DNA of 64,000 nt, from the NCBI GenBank assembly GCA_020540725.1, contig JAJBSL010000003.1:85856-149855 (forward strand), written 5' to 3'. Below the pieces are notes generated by a model. The model saw nothing but the letters and a program-made list of their open reading frames with translations. It had not been told where the DNA came from and ran no database searches. The stretch is from Lachnospiraceae bacterium EP-SM-12S-S03 (GTDB lineage Bacteria > Bacillota > Clostridia > Lachnospirales > Lachnospiraceae). Each line of letters starts with the position of its first letter. Positions within the stretch are counted from its first letter, which is position 1. The translations under genes were made by a program, and so were the position numbers. Below are positions 7,771 to 16,027 of the stretch, one piece after another.

Positions 7771-9485
7771 TATCGGCATGTCCCCCTTTCGTAATCGATG
7801 AAATTCTGCACAAATGCAGACGGATCCTCGATTCCTGACTTCACTGCCAGTTCATAGAGGGATGTTGTCTTTAAATTTGCCGCATCGGCAATTTCTTCAT
7901 TTGTCAGGATATCCACTGCTCTCGCATCGCCGATCTTCTCTCCCCCGGAAATTACGATGGCATGCGGTGTATATTCCAACATCAGGTGCATATCATGTGT
8001 GATCATAATGATCGTAACCCCATCTTCATTCAACCGCTTCAAAAATTCCATGATTTCTGTATAATGGTGATAATCCTGACCTGCAGTAGGCTCGTCCAGA
8101 ATCAGAATCTGCGGTTCCAATGTAAGCATAGATGCAATTGTAACACGTTTTTTCTGTCCGAAACTTAATGCTGATATCGGCCACTTTTTAAACGGAGCAA
8201 GTCCGCAAATCTTTAATGCCTTGTCAACCTTCTTCTCAATCTCTTCTTCCGCGACACCACGAATGCGAAGTCCCAAAGCAACTTCATCATAGATCATCGG
8301 CTTACAGATCATCTGGTTTGGATTCTGCATTACGTATCCAATTTTGTAAGACCGTTCTTTGATTGTCTGTCCTTTCAGATCTTCTCCTTGAAAACGAATC
8401 TTTCCATCATCTTCCGTTACAAACCCACAGATGACTTTGGCAAGAGTACTTTTCCCCGCACCGTTCGTACCAACGATACTGACCATTTCCCCCTCGCGGA
8501 TTTTGAAGCTTACATCTTTTAGAATTTTACGTTTCTTTGTATACTGAAAGCTTAAATGCTCCGCCTCCAGAATCGTCGGACGTTCCTCTGTCTGCTTTTT
8601 CGGAGCCTGCTCCCTGTTCCATTTTTGAATCTGCTCTTTAATCTCATCTATTTCAAGCGTTTCAAGACGTCCGGCATGCAACTTCGGAGTGACAGTAATC
8701 CCTGCATATTTCATAGCTGTTACATGAAGCGGTTCACGGATGCCAAGTTTTGGCAAAATGTTTGCTGCCATCAGTTCATCCGGACTCATATCCGCAGCGA
8801 TTCGTCCCTCGCTGACTACAATAATACGATCCACCTCCCGATACAGCACATCTTCCAATCGATGTTCCACAATCACTACTGTTTTTTTCGATTGTTTCCA
8901 CACGCGGTCTATCAGATCAATTGCCGTCTTTCCTGTGGAAGGATCTAAGTTTGCAAGCGGTTCATCAAAAAGCAGAATATCTACATCATCCACAAGTACA
9001 CCTGCAAAAGAAACCCGTTGTTTCTGCCCTCCGGATAATTCAAACGGCGACGATTTCAAAAGGTTCCCCATATCCACCATTTCGGCAACTTTCTGCACAG
9101 TTTCTTTCATCTTCGACTGTTCTACACAATCATTTTCCAGGGCAAACGCAATATCCTCTCCAACCGTCAACCCGATGAACTGTCCGTCTGCATCCTGAAG
9201 CACAGTTCCAACCTTCTTAGACAGTTCGAAGATATTCATTTCACGTGTTTCTTTTCCGCATATTTTCAAACTTCCGTGAATCTCCCCTTTATATGCAAAC
9301 GGAATCAATCCGTTCAGGCAATGTCCAAGGGTACTTTTCCCACTTCCACTCGGTCCTACGATCAGTACTTTCTCCCCCTCATAAATACGCAGGTTAATAT
9401 CATGCAGTGTTGGTTCTGCCTGACTAAAATACTGAAAGTTAAAATCCTCAAACTCAATTACAGGGTTACGTTCTCTCTCACTCAT
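7770..9485 (-). CDS. ECF transporter energy-coupling ATPase, fused double-domain (EcfA/A')
   Basis: A 571-aa protein with two ABC ATPase domains in one chain, whereas many ECF systems use two genes. Domain 1: Walker A GPSGSGKST (about 44-52), signature LSGGQKQR, Walker B ILLFDEP. Domain 2 (from about 305): Walker A GTNGAGKST, signature SFGQKKR, a degenerate LSGGQ, and Walker B ILILDEP. The degenerate second signature may make the two ATP sites unequal. RBS AGGAGG lies before the ATG. It is co-translated with the T component. Fused ATPases are known for YkoD-like thiamine-precursor and UPF0397-type systems. Confidence 0.92.
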   Translation of the reverse strand: MSERERNPVIEFEDFNFQYFSQAEPTLHDINLRIYEGEKVLIVGPSGSGKSTLGHCLNGLIPFAYKGEIHGSLKICGKETREMNIFELSKKVGTVLQDADGQFIGLTVGEDIAFALENDCVEQSKMKETVQKVAEMVDMGNLLKSSPFELSGGQKQRVSFAGVLVDDVDILLFDEPLANLDPSTGKTAIDLIDRVWKQSKKTVVIVEHRLEDVLYREVDRIIVVSEGRIAADMSPDELMAANILPKLGIREPLHVTAMKYAGITVTPKLHAGRLETLEIDEIKEQIQKWNREQAPKKQTEERPTILEAEHLSFQYTKKRKILKDVSFKIREGEMVSIVGTNGAGKSTLAKVICGFVTEDDGKIRFQGEDLKGQTIKERSYKIGYVMQNPNQMICKPMIYDEVALGLRIRGVAEEEIEKKVDKALKICGLAPFKKWPISALSFGQKKRVTIASMLTLEPQILILDEPTAGQDYHHYTEIMEFLKRLNEDGVTIIMITHDMHLMLEYTPHAIVISGGEKIGDARAVDILTNEEIADAANLKTTSLYELAVKSGIEDPSAFVQNFIDYERGTCR

Positions 9486-9500
9486 CTTTTCCTCCTGTCC

Positions 9501-11045
9501 CTACCATCTGCACTCGATCTGATATTTTCCGGAAGAAAAATAGTATTTGATCCGCGCAATCGGTCTGTGATGTTTATCAAAAAGCAGTTGTTCAAAGTGT
9601 AATAATGGTGTTCCCCGTTCTACTTGCAAAAACGGAATGACCTGATCGTCAGCTTCCATAAGCTGCGCCATAAGTTTACATGAATCTGCTAGGCAATACA
9701 CACCTTTATCCATGAATTTTACGAGCTGCTCTTCTGATCCCGGATCGATCTGATTTTCTTTCAGAACTTTCACCGGAACTTGCAGAAAACTCTGCCCGAT
9801 CGGTCCATCCACACTCTCATACACATTATTGCTTGCCAGTACTTCTTCCCCCTCAGAAAGCTCCAGCTTAATTTGTGCTATCCTGGTTGGTTTTCCAAAA
9901 TTATATTCTGGTTTAATACGGACAATCTCTTCCAGCGCATCTTCTGAAAGAAAGTTATATATTTTATCTTTCTGCTTTTTCTCACTATCGTAGGAAACAA
10001 AAGTTCCCTTCCCCTGTCTTTTATAAATATACCCATCCTGATTTAATATGGTCAGCGCCTGTCTCAGGGTATTTCTGCTGACTTTATATTTTTCGGAAAG
10101 AACATTCTCCGAAGGGAGAAGACTTCCCGTCTTGTAAATACCATTTATGATATCTTCATATAACTGGTTATAAATCGGAATATAACTCGGAAGTTCCTTT
10201 GCCTCATGTTCAGATGGAATCTCCGCTTTCTTCCCGGCCGGCTTTGTAAGCGTTCCCCATACTCCTGCTTTTTTGAAACCAATCCGTTTGTAAAGGCTAT
10301 GCGCCTCTTCCTGCATACTGAACAGACACGGACGTTTCCCTTCAGCAAAAATATCTCTGCAAAGCCTGCTTACAATTCTTCCTCCAAGTCCCTGTTTCCG
10401 ATACTTCGGCGCAACACCGACGCCACCAATCATCATGGTCACTTCACATCCCGCCGCACTGTTGGCATGGGCAATGATTTCCCCATCTTTTCTTATAATG
10501 TAATGTACGCCACATTTCTTTTCAATACGATCGGCAATCATTTGCCTGGATGTGTAAAGGCCTTTCAGTTCATCAATGCTCTGAAGGAAAGCGAAGATAT
10601 CATCTACGTCTTTGCTTTCTGCTCTGCAGATGTCCCCGCAGCCCTTCACAGCATGTTCCCCTTCCACCGTTTCATCTTCCAGTTCCTCTTTATGATCCAG
10701 AAGATACAAATTTCTTGCATCCAAAGCGTATTCCTGCAAAACTTCTTTTAACTCCTGCACAGTTTCATATTTTCCCATGATCACATCAGGAGTATATGTT
10801 GCAAACAACTGCTTCAAAAACGGAATATTTACCCGGTTTTCTTTTGAGTATAAAAGGAAGTTCTGATAGAAACAAAGGTATACACCCCTGATCTCTCCTT
10901 CATCCTCATCTGCATAAACTGTCTGAAATGGCTCTTCAAATCCAAAATCATCAATGTCAGCCAATAAAAAAGTATTGTAGACAGCCTCCTCTTTGAGATA
11001 GGATGTCAGTCTGTCTCTATCTTCTACGGTACATTTTCTAACCAT
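9501..11045 (-). CDS. GNAT acetyltransferase fused to a GntR/UTRA transcriptional regulator
   Basis: A 514-aa two-part protein. The first ~260 residues are a GNAT region with the acetyl-CoA loop VAPKYRKQGLGGRIVSRL (about 212-229) and the downstream SLYKRIGFKKAGVWGTL. From about residue 285 a GntR winged helix follows: PIYNQLYEDIINGIYKTGS, then LLPSENVLSEKYKVSRNTLR, then DGYIYKRQGKGTFVS. A UTRA effector-binding domain fills the rest (RIAQIKLELSEGEE to RIKYYFSSGKYQIE). The frame is open throughout and preceded by AAGGAG, so this is a true fusion. It is embedded in the ECF/SAM-hydrolase operon and is probably its autoregulator. The acetylation target is unknown; the GNAT half could instead be a ligand sensor. 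Confidence 0.9.
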   Translation of the reverse strand: MVRKCTVEDRDRLTSYLKEEAVYNTFLLADIDDFGFEEPFQTVYADEDEGEIRGVYLCFYQNFLLYSKENRVNIPFLKQLFATYTPDVIMGKYETVQELKEVLQEYALDARNLYLLDHKEELEDETVEGEHAVKGCGDICRAESKDVDDIFAFLQSIDELKGLYTSRQMIADRIEKKCGVHYIIRKDGEIIAHANSAAGCEVTMMIGGVGVAPKYRKQGLGGRIVSRLCRDIFAEGKRPCLFSMQEEAHSLYKRIGFKKAGVWGTLTKPAGKKAEIPSEHEAKELPSYIPIYNQLYEDIINGIYKTGSLLPSENVLSEKYKVSRNTLRQALTILNQDGYIYKRQGKGTFVSYDSEKKQKDKIYNFLSEDALEEIVRIKPEYNFGKPTRIAQIKLELSEGEEVLASNNVYESVDGPIGQSFLQVPVKVLKENQIDPGSEEQLVKFMDKGVYCLADSCKLMAQLMEADDQVIPFLQVERGTPLLHFEQLLFDKHHRPIARIKYYFSSGKYQIECRW

Positions 11046-11063
11046 ACCGTCTCCTTTCCGATA

Positions 11064-11924
11064 CTAATCCTCATAAATAAGCTTCGGAGCTTTTCGAATA
11101 GTAATCCGCCATTTTGTTCCTGTCCCGATGTTATAGGCACGGGCAAAACTTCCCTGGTTGATCGCCACAGCCATGCAATCCAGACTGTTGACATACACAA
11201 GCGGTTCTCCTACATATACGTCCGCAAAGCTCTTCGCATATACAAGAATATTCTTATATAATGTTCTTGTTTCATTCTCTATACTGATTTCCACTCTTCC
11301 GCCGTGTTTCACACCAAGTTTCATAAACATCTCTCTGGAAATGTTCGTCCACAGGCTTCCGAAACGCACATCAAGCACATCGATGGTTCCGCTCACTTTC
11401 TCTCCGTCATAGACAGGCTCTACGATTGGTAATTCAATCACACTGTCTATCTCGACTGCAGGACCCACTTCTTCGAAAGTGATAATGCCGGATGCCAGCC
11501 TTGCGCCGGTGTATGCATAAATATCTCTTCCATGGAATGTGTAACTCTCACCGGAATTCGGTAGTCTGTTCACAGATTCATCAATCACTCTTGCTTCCGC
11601 AAGTCCGATAATACGTTTCACATGAGTCAGCGTTCCATTGTCCGGAGAGACAATATACTGTCCTCCCTTTGTCTTTACAACGATGCTTCTTCTCGTAGAT
11701 CCGACTCCCGGATCCACCACACTCACAAACACAGAACCTTCCGGCCAGTAACCTACTGTCTGAATCAGGCGATAAGATGCCTCCCAAATATCATACTGTG
11801 GGATATCATGCGTCAGATCTGAGATCCGAAGCTCCTGATCTACTCCGCAGGCAACTCCATACATTGCACTTACGGCTCCGTCTGCTGTTCCAAAATCCGA
11901 TTGCAAAATAAGTGGTTTTTTCAT
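11064..11924 (-). CDS. S-adenosyl-L-methionine hydrolase (adenosine-forming), DUF62 family, copy 2
   Basis: A 286-aa DUF62 protein, first gene of the operon and clearly homologous along its full length to copy 1 at 6073-6915. Motifs: QSDF (D10), VDPGVGSTRR (D71, R78), SPDNG and FHGRDIY (H131), so the catalytic Asp-Arg-His set is intact here too. The C-terminus (residues 270-286, KWRITIRKAPKLIYED) is longer and more basic than in copy 1. RBS AAGGAAAG. The two copies share the stretch YRL and the WPEG motif but differ throughout, so they are an old duplication, not a recent one. Confidence 0.88.
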   Translation of the reverse strand: MKKPLILQSDFGTADGAVSAMYGVACGVDQELRISDLTHDIPQYDIWEASYRLIQTVGYWPEGSVFVSVVDPGVGSTRRSIVVKTKGGQYIVSPDNGTLTHVKRIIGLAEARVIDESVNRLPNSGESYTFHGRDIYAYTGARLASGIITFEEVGPAVEIDSVIELPIVEPVYDGEKVSGTIDVLDVRFGSLWTNISREMFMKLGVKHGGRVEISIENETRTLYKNILVYAKSFADVYVGEPLVYVNSLDCMAVAINQGSFARAYNIGTGTKWRITIRKAPKLIYED

Positions 11925-11978
11925 ATTCTTTTCTTTCCTTTTCGGCTAAGGGTTTTCGAGAATGCCCTTGCAATTTTT

Positions 11979-12007
11979 AGTATAATTCGACAATCTTCTC
12001 ACGTCAA
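11979..12007 (-). promoter_or_regulatory. Sigma-A promoter of the SAM-hydrolase / ECF operon
   Basis: Minus-strand TTGACG (12002-12007), a 17-base spacer, then TATACT (11979-11984). The expected transcript leader is only about 48 bases before the 11924 start codon, too short to hold a SAM riboswitch. A 7-base match to the Spo0A box (TGTCGAA) falls in the spacer, which may be chance. Confidence 0.75.
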
Positions 12008-12010
12008 GAA

Positions 12011-12029
12011 CAACTTGTTCAACAAGTTG
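12011..12029. promoter_or_regulatory. Perfect 19-bp palindrome, candidate operator for the GNAT-GntR regulator
   Basis: CAACTTGTTCAACAAGTTG is a perfect inverted repeat centred on one base. It lies four bases upstream of the -35 box of the operon that encodes the GntR/UTRA fusion. GntR regulators commonly bind short A/T-centred palindromes in this position and control their own operon. It is separate from the dnaJ terminator hairpin at 12045-12081. The link to this regulator is an inference from position. Confidence 0.55.
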
Positions 12030-12044
12030 GTTTTTTTAGAATAC

Positions 12045-12081
12045 AAAAAAATCCACACTCACCGGATTCCGGTAAGTGTGG
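12045..12081 (-). terminator. Terminator after dnaJ
   Basis: On the minus strand a 13-bp stem with one mismatch (CCACACTTACCGG / CCGGTGAGTGTGG, three-base loop) is followed by ATTTTTTT. It closes the hrcA-grpE-dnaK-dnaJ unit. Confidence 0.9.
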
Positions 12082-12087
12082 AATATA

Positions 12088-13278
12088 TTAATCTTCAAAT
12101 GTCTCTTTCAATTTATCCATGAAACCTTTTTTCTTCTTTTTCTTCTCTCCCTCAATCGGTTCTTCTGGTGTGTTGAGTGAATTTCCGGTAAGTTCATCAA
12201 ACCTTCTAAGCGCCTCTTTCGCCTCTGCACTTAGTTTTTCCGGTGTCTGAATCACCAGTGTTACATAGTGATCTCCCCGAGCTTGCGGGTTGCGAAGAGA
12301 TGGAACACCTTTTCCTTTTAATCTTACTTTCGTATCCGTCTTTGTTCCCGGTTTTACATTATAGAGGACTTCTCCATCCACCGTCTTGATACGCACTTCA
12401 GCTCCAAGAGCAGCCTGGGCAAACGTAATAGGTGCCGTAGAGAAAATATGTACATCTTGTCTTTGGAAAATCGGATGTCTGGAAACTGTAACCTCGACAA
12501 GCAAATCTCCCCTCGGTCCGCCGTTGACTCCCGGTTCGCCTTTATCACGTATGCGGACACTCTGCCCGTTATCAATACCCGCCGGAATGGATACAGAAAT
12601 TTTCTTCTTCGTAGAAACATAACCTGTTCCGCCACAGTCCGAACATTTTTCTTTAATGATCTTACCTGTTCCATGGCAATCCGGACATGTCTGGACATTC
12701 TGAACAGTTCCAAAGAAAGACTGCTGTGTATATACAACCTGACCTTTTCCACCACATTTCGGACAAGTTTCAGGGGAAGTTCCCGGTTTTGCTCCGGTTC
12801 CATTACATTTCGGGCATGGATCTTTGATTATGACTTCTAACTCCTTTTCACAGCCAAACACCGCTTCTTCAAATGTAATACGAACTCCTTTGCGGATATT
12901 AGCGCCTTTCATCGGTCCGTTATTGGCACGTCCCCCACGGCGTCCTCCTCCAAACAAGTCTCCGAAAATATCTCCGAAAATGTCGCTGAAATCGGCTCCG
13001 TCAAAACCTCCAAATCCTCCAAATCCACTTGCGCCTCCTGCGCCTCCGTCAAACGCTGCATGTCCAAACTGATCATACTGACGGCGCTTTTCCGGATCAC
13101 TCAGTACAGCGTACGCTTCGGAAGCTTCTTTGAACTTTTTCTCTGCTTCTTTGTCACCCGGATTCATATCTGGATGATATTTTTTGGCTAAAGCTCTGTA
13201 CGCTTTCTTCAGTGCTGCTTCATCGGCATTTTTATCTACCCCGAGCACTTCATAATAATCTCTCTTTGTCTCAGCCAT
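12088..13278 (-). CDS. dnaJ: Chaperone protein DnaJ (Hsp40)
   Basis: A 396-aa type I J-protein. The J domain (about 5-70) has the HPD motif in [13 protein letters not shown] Gly/Phe-rich linker follows ([26 protein letters not shown]). Four CxxCxGxG zinc repeats are complete: [24 protein letters not shown] and CSDCGGTG. The tail is lysine-rich ([16 protein letters not shown]). It delivers clients to DnaK and stimulates its ATPase. It is the last gene of the hrcA heat-shock unit, 134 bases after dnaK, and has its own AGAGAGG ribosome site. Confidence 0.98.
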   Translation of the reverse strand: MAETKRDYYEVLGVDKNADEAALKKAYRALAKKYHPDMNPGDKEAEKKFKEASEAYAVLSDPEKRRQYDQFGHAAFDGGAGGASGFGGFGGFDGADFSDIFGDIFGDLFGGGRRGGRANNGPMKGANIRKGVRITFEEAVFGCEKELEVIIKDPCPKCNGTGAKPGTSPETCPKCGGKGQVVYTQQSFFGTVQNVQTCPDCHGTGKIIKEKCSDCGGTGYVSTKKKISVSIPAGIDNGQSVRIRDKGEPGVNGGPRGDLLVEVTVSRHPIFQRQDVHIFSTAPITFAQAALGAEVRIKTVDGEVLYNVKPGTKTDTKVRLKGKGVPSLRNPQARGDHYVTLVIQTPEKLSAEAKEALRRFDELTGNSLNTPEEPIEGEKKKKKKGFMDKLKETFED

Positions 13279-13338
13279 AATTGTATTCCTCTCTGTTTTC
13301 AGATATCATTCTTATAATGTTCACATTTTTACGTACAA

Positions 13339-13374
13339 GTTCTGCGGGACCTGATTTCTCAGATTCCGCAGAAC
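13339..13374 (-). other. Hairpin in the dnaK-dnaJ gap
   Basis: A perfect 9-bp inverted repeat (GTTCTGCGG / CCGCAGAAC) with a smaller inner CTGA/TCAG helix lies between the dnaK stop and the dnaJ start. No T-run follows it on the minus strand, so it is not a normal terminator. It could protect the dnaK message end or mark a processing site, lowering dnaJ output relative to dnaK. Confidence 0.45.
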
Positions 13375-13412
13375 ATAATTTTTATTATAGCGTCTCGTCA
13401 AACACTCTTTAC

Positions 13413-15284
13413 TTAGACTTCTTTGTAGTCTCCATCCACTACATCATCACCGTTGAATCCTTCCGGTGCCGGTCCTGCTTCCGGTGCTGGTCCTGCCTGT
13501 GGGCCTGCTCCTGCTGCCGCTCCGGCCTGCTCATACATTTTTGTAAATAATTTCTGAGCGCTTTCCATTAATTTTTCTTTTGCAGCTTTGATTTCTTCAA
13601 CCTGAGCATCTGTCATTGTTTCCGGTGTTGATTTTGCAAGGATATCTTTTAATGACTGAATATCTGCTTCTACTGCACCTTTTTCTGTTGCATCAATCTT
13701 ATCTCCCACTTCTGAGAGTGCTTTCTCTGTCTGGAAAATCATTGCATCTGCATCATTTCTTGCATCAATCGCTTCTTTACGTTTCTTATCCTGTGCTTCA
13801 AACTCTGCTGCTTCTTTTACAGCTTTTTCGATATCGCTGTCAGACATGTTCGAACCTGCTGTAATTGTAATGTGCTGTTCTTTTCCTGTTCCAAGGTCTT
13901 TTGCAGATACATTTACAATACCGTTGGCATCAATATCGAATGTAACTTCGATCTGAGGGATTCCACGTGGAGCCGGTGCAATTCCATCTAATCTGAACTG
14001 TCCAAGGGACTTATTATCTCTTGCAAACTGTCTCTCACCCTGTACAACGTTGATATCTACTGCTGATTGATTATCTGCCGCTGTAGAGAAAATCTGACTC
14101 TTCTTTGTAGGAATTGTTGTGTTTCTCTCAATCAATCTTGTAGCAACACCACCTAATGTCTCGATTGCAAGTGAAAGCGGAGTAACATCAAGTAATAAGA
14201 TGTCGCCTGCGCCCGCATCTCCTGCTAATTTACCACCCTGAACGGAAGCTCCTAAAGCAACACACTCATCTGGGTTCAATGTTTTACTTGGCTCATGTCC
14301 TGTTAACTGTTTTACTTTATCCTGTACTGCAGGAATACGTGTGGAACCACCTACTAATAAGACTTTACCAAGTTCTGAAGCAGTGATACCTGCATCGGAT
14401 AACGCTCTTGTTACAGGCTCTGCTGTCTTCTCTACAAGATCGTGTGTTAATTCATCAAATTTTGCTTTTGTAAGGTTCATATCAAGATGAAGCGGTCCGC
14501 TTGCATTCATGCTGATGAATGGAAGGTTGATATTAGTTGTAGTAGCGGAAGAAAGTTCTTTTTTCGCTTTCTCTGCTGCTTCTTTTACTCTCTGAAGAGC
14601 CATCTTATCTGCGGAAAGATCTACTCCGTTTGCCGCTTTAAAATCACTGATAATGTAATCTACGATTTTCTGGTCGAAGTCATCACCACCGAGTCTGTTG
14701 TTACCTGCTGTTGATAATACTTCGATAACGCCATCACCGATTTCGATAACAGATACATCGAATGTACCGCCACCAAGGTCGTATACCATGATCTTCTGTT
14801 CTTTTTCATTGTCTAGTCCGTATGCAAGAGCTGCTGCTGTAGGCTCGTTGATGATACGTTTTACTTCAAGTCCTGCAATCTTACCTGCATCTTTTGTTGC
14901 CTGACGCTGCGCATCATTGAAATAAGCCGGAACTGTAATAACAGCTTCTGTTACTTTCTCACCAAGGTAAGCTTCCGCGTCGGATTTTAATTTCTGAAGA
15001 ATCATAGCAGAAATCTCCTGCGGAGAATATTTCTTATCATCAATTGTTACTTTGTAATCAGAACCCATCTCTCTTTTGATAGAAGAAATTGTCTTATCTG
15101 CATTTGTAACTGCCTGACGTTTTGCAGGTTCTCCGACTAAACGTTCTCCTGTTTTTGTAAATGCTACAACAGATGGTGTTGTTCTTGCACCTTCTGTATT
15201 AGCGATTACTGTTGGCTGTCCACCTTCCATAACTGCCACACAGCTATTTGTTGTTCCTAAATCAATACCAATAATTTTTCCCAT
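13413..15284 (-). CDS. dnaK: Chaperone protein DnaK (Hsp70)
   Basis: A 623-aa Hsp70. It begins with the ATPase phosphate-1 motif [17 protein letters not shown] and has the phosphate-2 motif [19 protein letters not shown]. The adenosine motif appears in [14 protein letters not shown] and the linker in [17 protein letters not shown]. The substrate domain follows, then a Gly/Ala/Pro-rich lid tail ending [21 protein letters not shown] precedes the ATG. It works in the cytoplasm with GrpE, encoded upstream, and DnaJ, encoded downstream. Confidence 0.98.
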   Translation of the reverse strand: MGKIIGIDLGTTNSCVAVMEGGQPTVIANTEGARTTPSVVAFTKTGERLVGEPAKRQAVTNADKTISSIKREMGSDYKVTIDDKKYSPQEISAMILQKLKSDAEAYLGEKVTEAVITVPAYFNDAQRQATKDAGKIAGLEVKRIINEPTAAALAYGLDNEKEQKIMVYDLGGGTFDVSVIEIGDGVIEVLSTAGNNRLGGDDFDQKIVDYIISDFKAANGVDLSADKMALQRVKEAAEKAKKELSSATTTNINLPFISMNASGPLHLDMNLTKAKFDELTHDLVEKTAEPVTRALSDAGITASELGKVLLVGGSTRIPAVQDKVKQLTGHEPSKTLNPDECVALGASVQGGKLAGDAGAGDILLLDVTPLSLAIETLGGVATRLIERNTTIPTKKSQIFSTAADNQSAVDINVVQGERQFARDNKSLGQFRLDGIAPAPRGIPQIEVTFDIDANGIVNVSAKDLGTGKEQHITITAGSNMSDSDIEKAVKEAAEFEAQDKKRKEAIDARNDADAMIFQTEKALSEVGDKIDATEKGAVEADIQSLKDILAKSTPETMTDAQVEEIKAAKEKLMESAQKLFTKMYEQAGAAAGAGPQAGPAPEAGPAPEGFNGDDVVDGDYKEV

Positions 15285-15360
15285 GATAAATTTCCTCCTG
15301 AATTTATATATATTTTACTAGCTACTAAATTGCTTGTTTTATAAGCAAGTTGCTTTCGGC

Positions 15361-16011
15361 CTAATTTGCCACTTTGACCATACTATAGCGAACTACGGTG
15401 TCCCTATATGTGTATCCTTTTTGGAACTCCTCCGCCACAATATTTTCTCCAAGTTCTTCATCTTCTATGTGCATCACTGCATTGTGAAGATCCGGATTAA
15501 ATTCCTTTCCAACTGCCTCAATTGGTTTCACACCGATTCCTTCGAGAGTTGTCATCATTTGTTTATAAATCATCTCCATTCCTGTTACGAATGAATCTTC
15601 TTTTTGTTCTTCCAAAACTGCCGCAAGTCCTCTTTCAAAATTATCAATAACCGGAAGAATTTTCTCGATCACATCCTTAGCACCGATTTCATACATTCCT
15701 GTTTTTTCTTTCTCTGTACGCTTGCGGTAGTTATCAAACTCAGCCATCTGTCTTGTCAGCTTATCGGTAAGCTCTTCGATTTTCTCATCTTTTTTGTCTT
15801 TCTTTGGCTTACGCTTGAAAAGTCCTTTTTTCTCGACCTCTTCCGTTTCCTCGGATTCAGTCTCTTCTTTTACTTCTTCTGCTTCTTCCGTTTCCTTCGT
15901 TTCTGACTCAACTTCTTCACCGGAAACTTCAGCCGCTTCTTTTTCAGCCGCTTTCTTTGCTTCTTCTACAGCTTCTTTTACCATTTCTTCATTACTCATC
16001 TTATTATCCAA
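15361..16011 (-). CDS. grpE: Nucleotide exchange factor GrpE
   Basis: The core (about residues 70-200) is clear GrpE: a coiled coil with LTRQMAEFDNYRKRTEKEK, then LPVIDNFERGL and the C-terminal beta domain ending RYSMVKVAN. The first ~70 residues are an acidic Glu-rich coil (EEVESETKETEEAEEVKEE). The start was chosen as TTG at 16009-16011, because the strong AGAAAGGTGG lies eight bases before it; the next ATG (15999) would be about 20 bases from that site. This start also leaves a 16-base gap after hrcA in place of an overlap. It recharges DnaK by releasing ADP. Confidence 0.93.
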   Translation of the reverse strand: MDNKMSNEEMVKEAVEEAKKAAEKEAAEVSGEEVESETKETEEAEEVKEETESEETEEVEKKGLFKRKPKKDKKDEKIEELTDKLTRQMAEFDNYRKRTEKEKTGMYEIGAKDVIEKILPVIDNFERGLAAVLEEQKEDSFVTGMEMIYKQMMTTLEGIGVKPIEAVGKEFNPDLHNAVMHIEDEELGENIVAEEFQKGYTYRDTVVRYSMVKVAN

Positions 16012-16027
16012 CGGGCAGGCCACCTTT

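Noticed and set aside
6073-11924. Fluorinase/chlorinase activity for the DUF62 proteins
   Set aside because: Both have the Asp-Arg-His set of SAM hydrolases, and no halogenation-type neighbours occur.
11986-11992. Spo0A box TGTCGAA in the ECF operon promoter spacer
   Set aside because: A 7-base match is expected several times by chance in 64 kb, so it is not listed as a feature.
11925-12010. SAM riboswitch ahead of the SAM-hydrolase operon
   Set aside because: The promoter leaves a leader of only about 48 bases and no S-box helices are visible.
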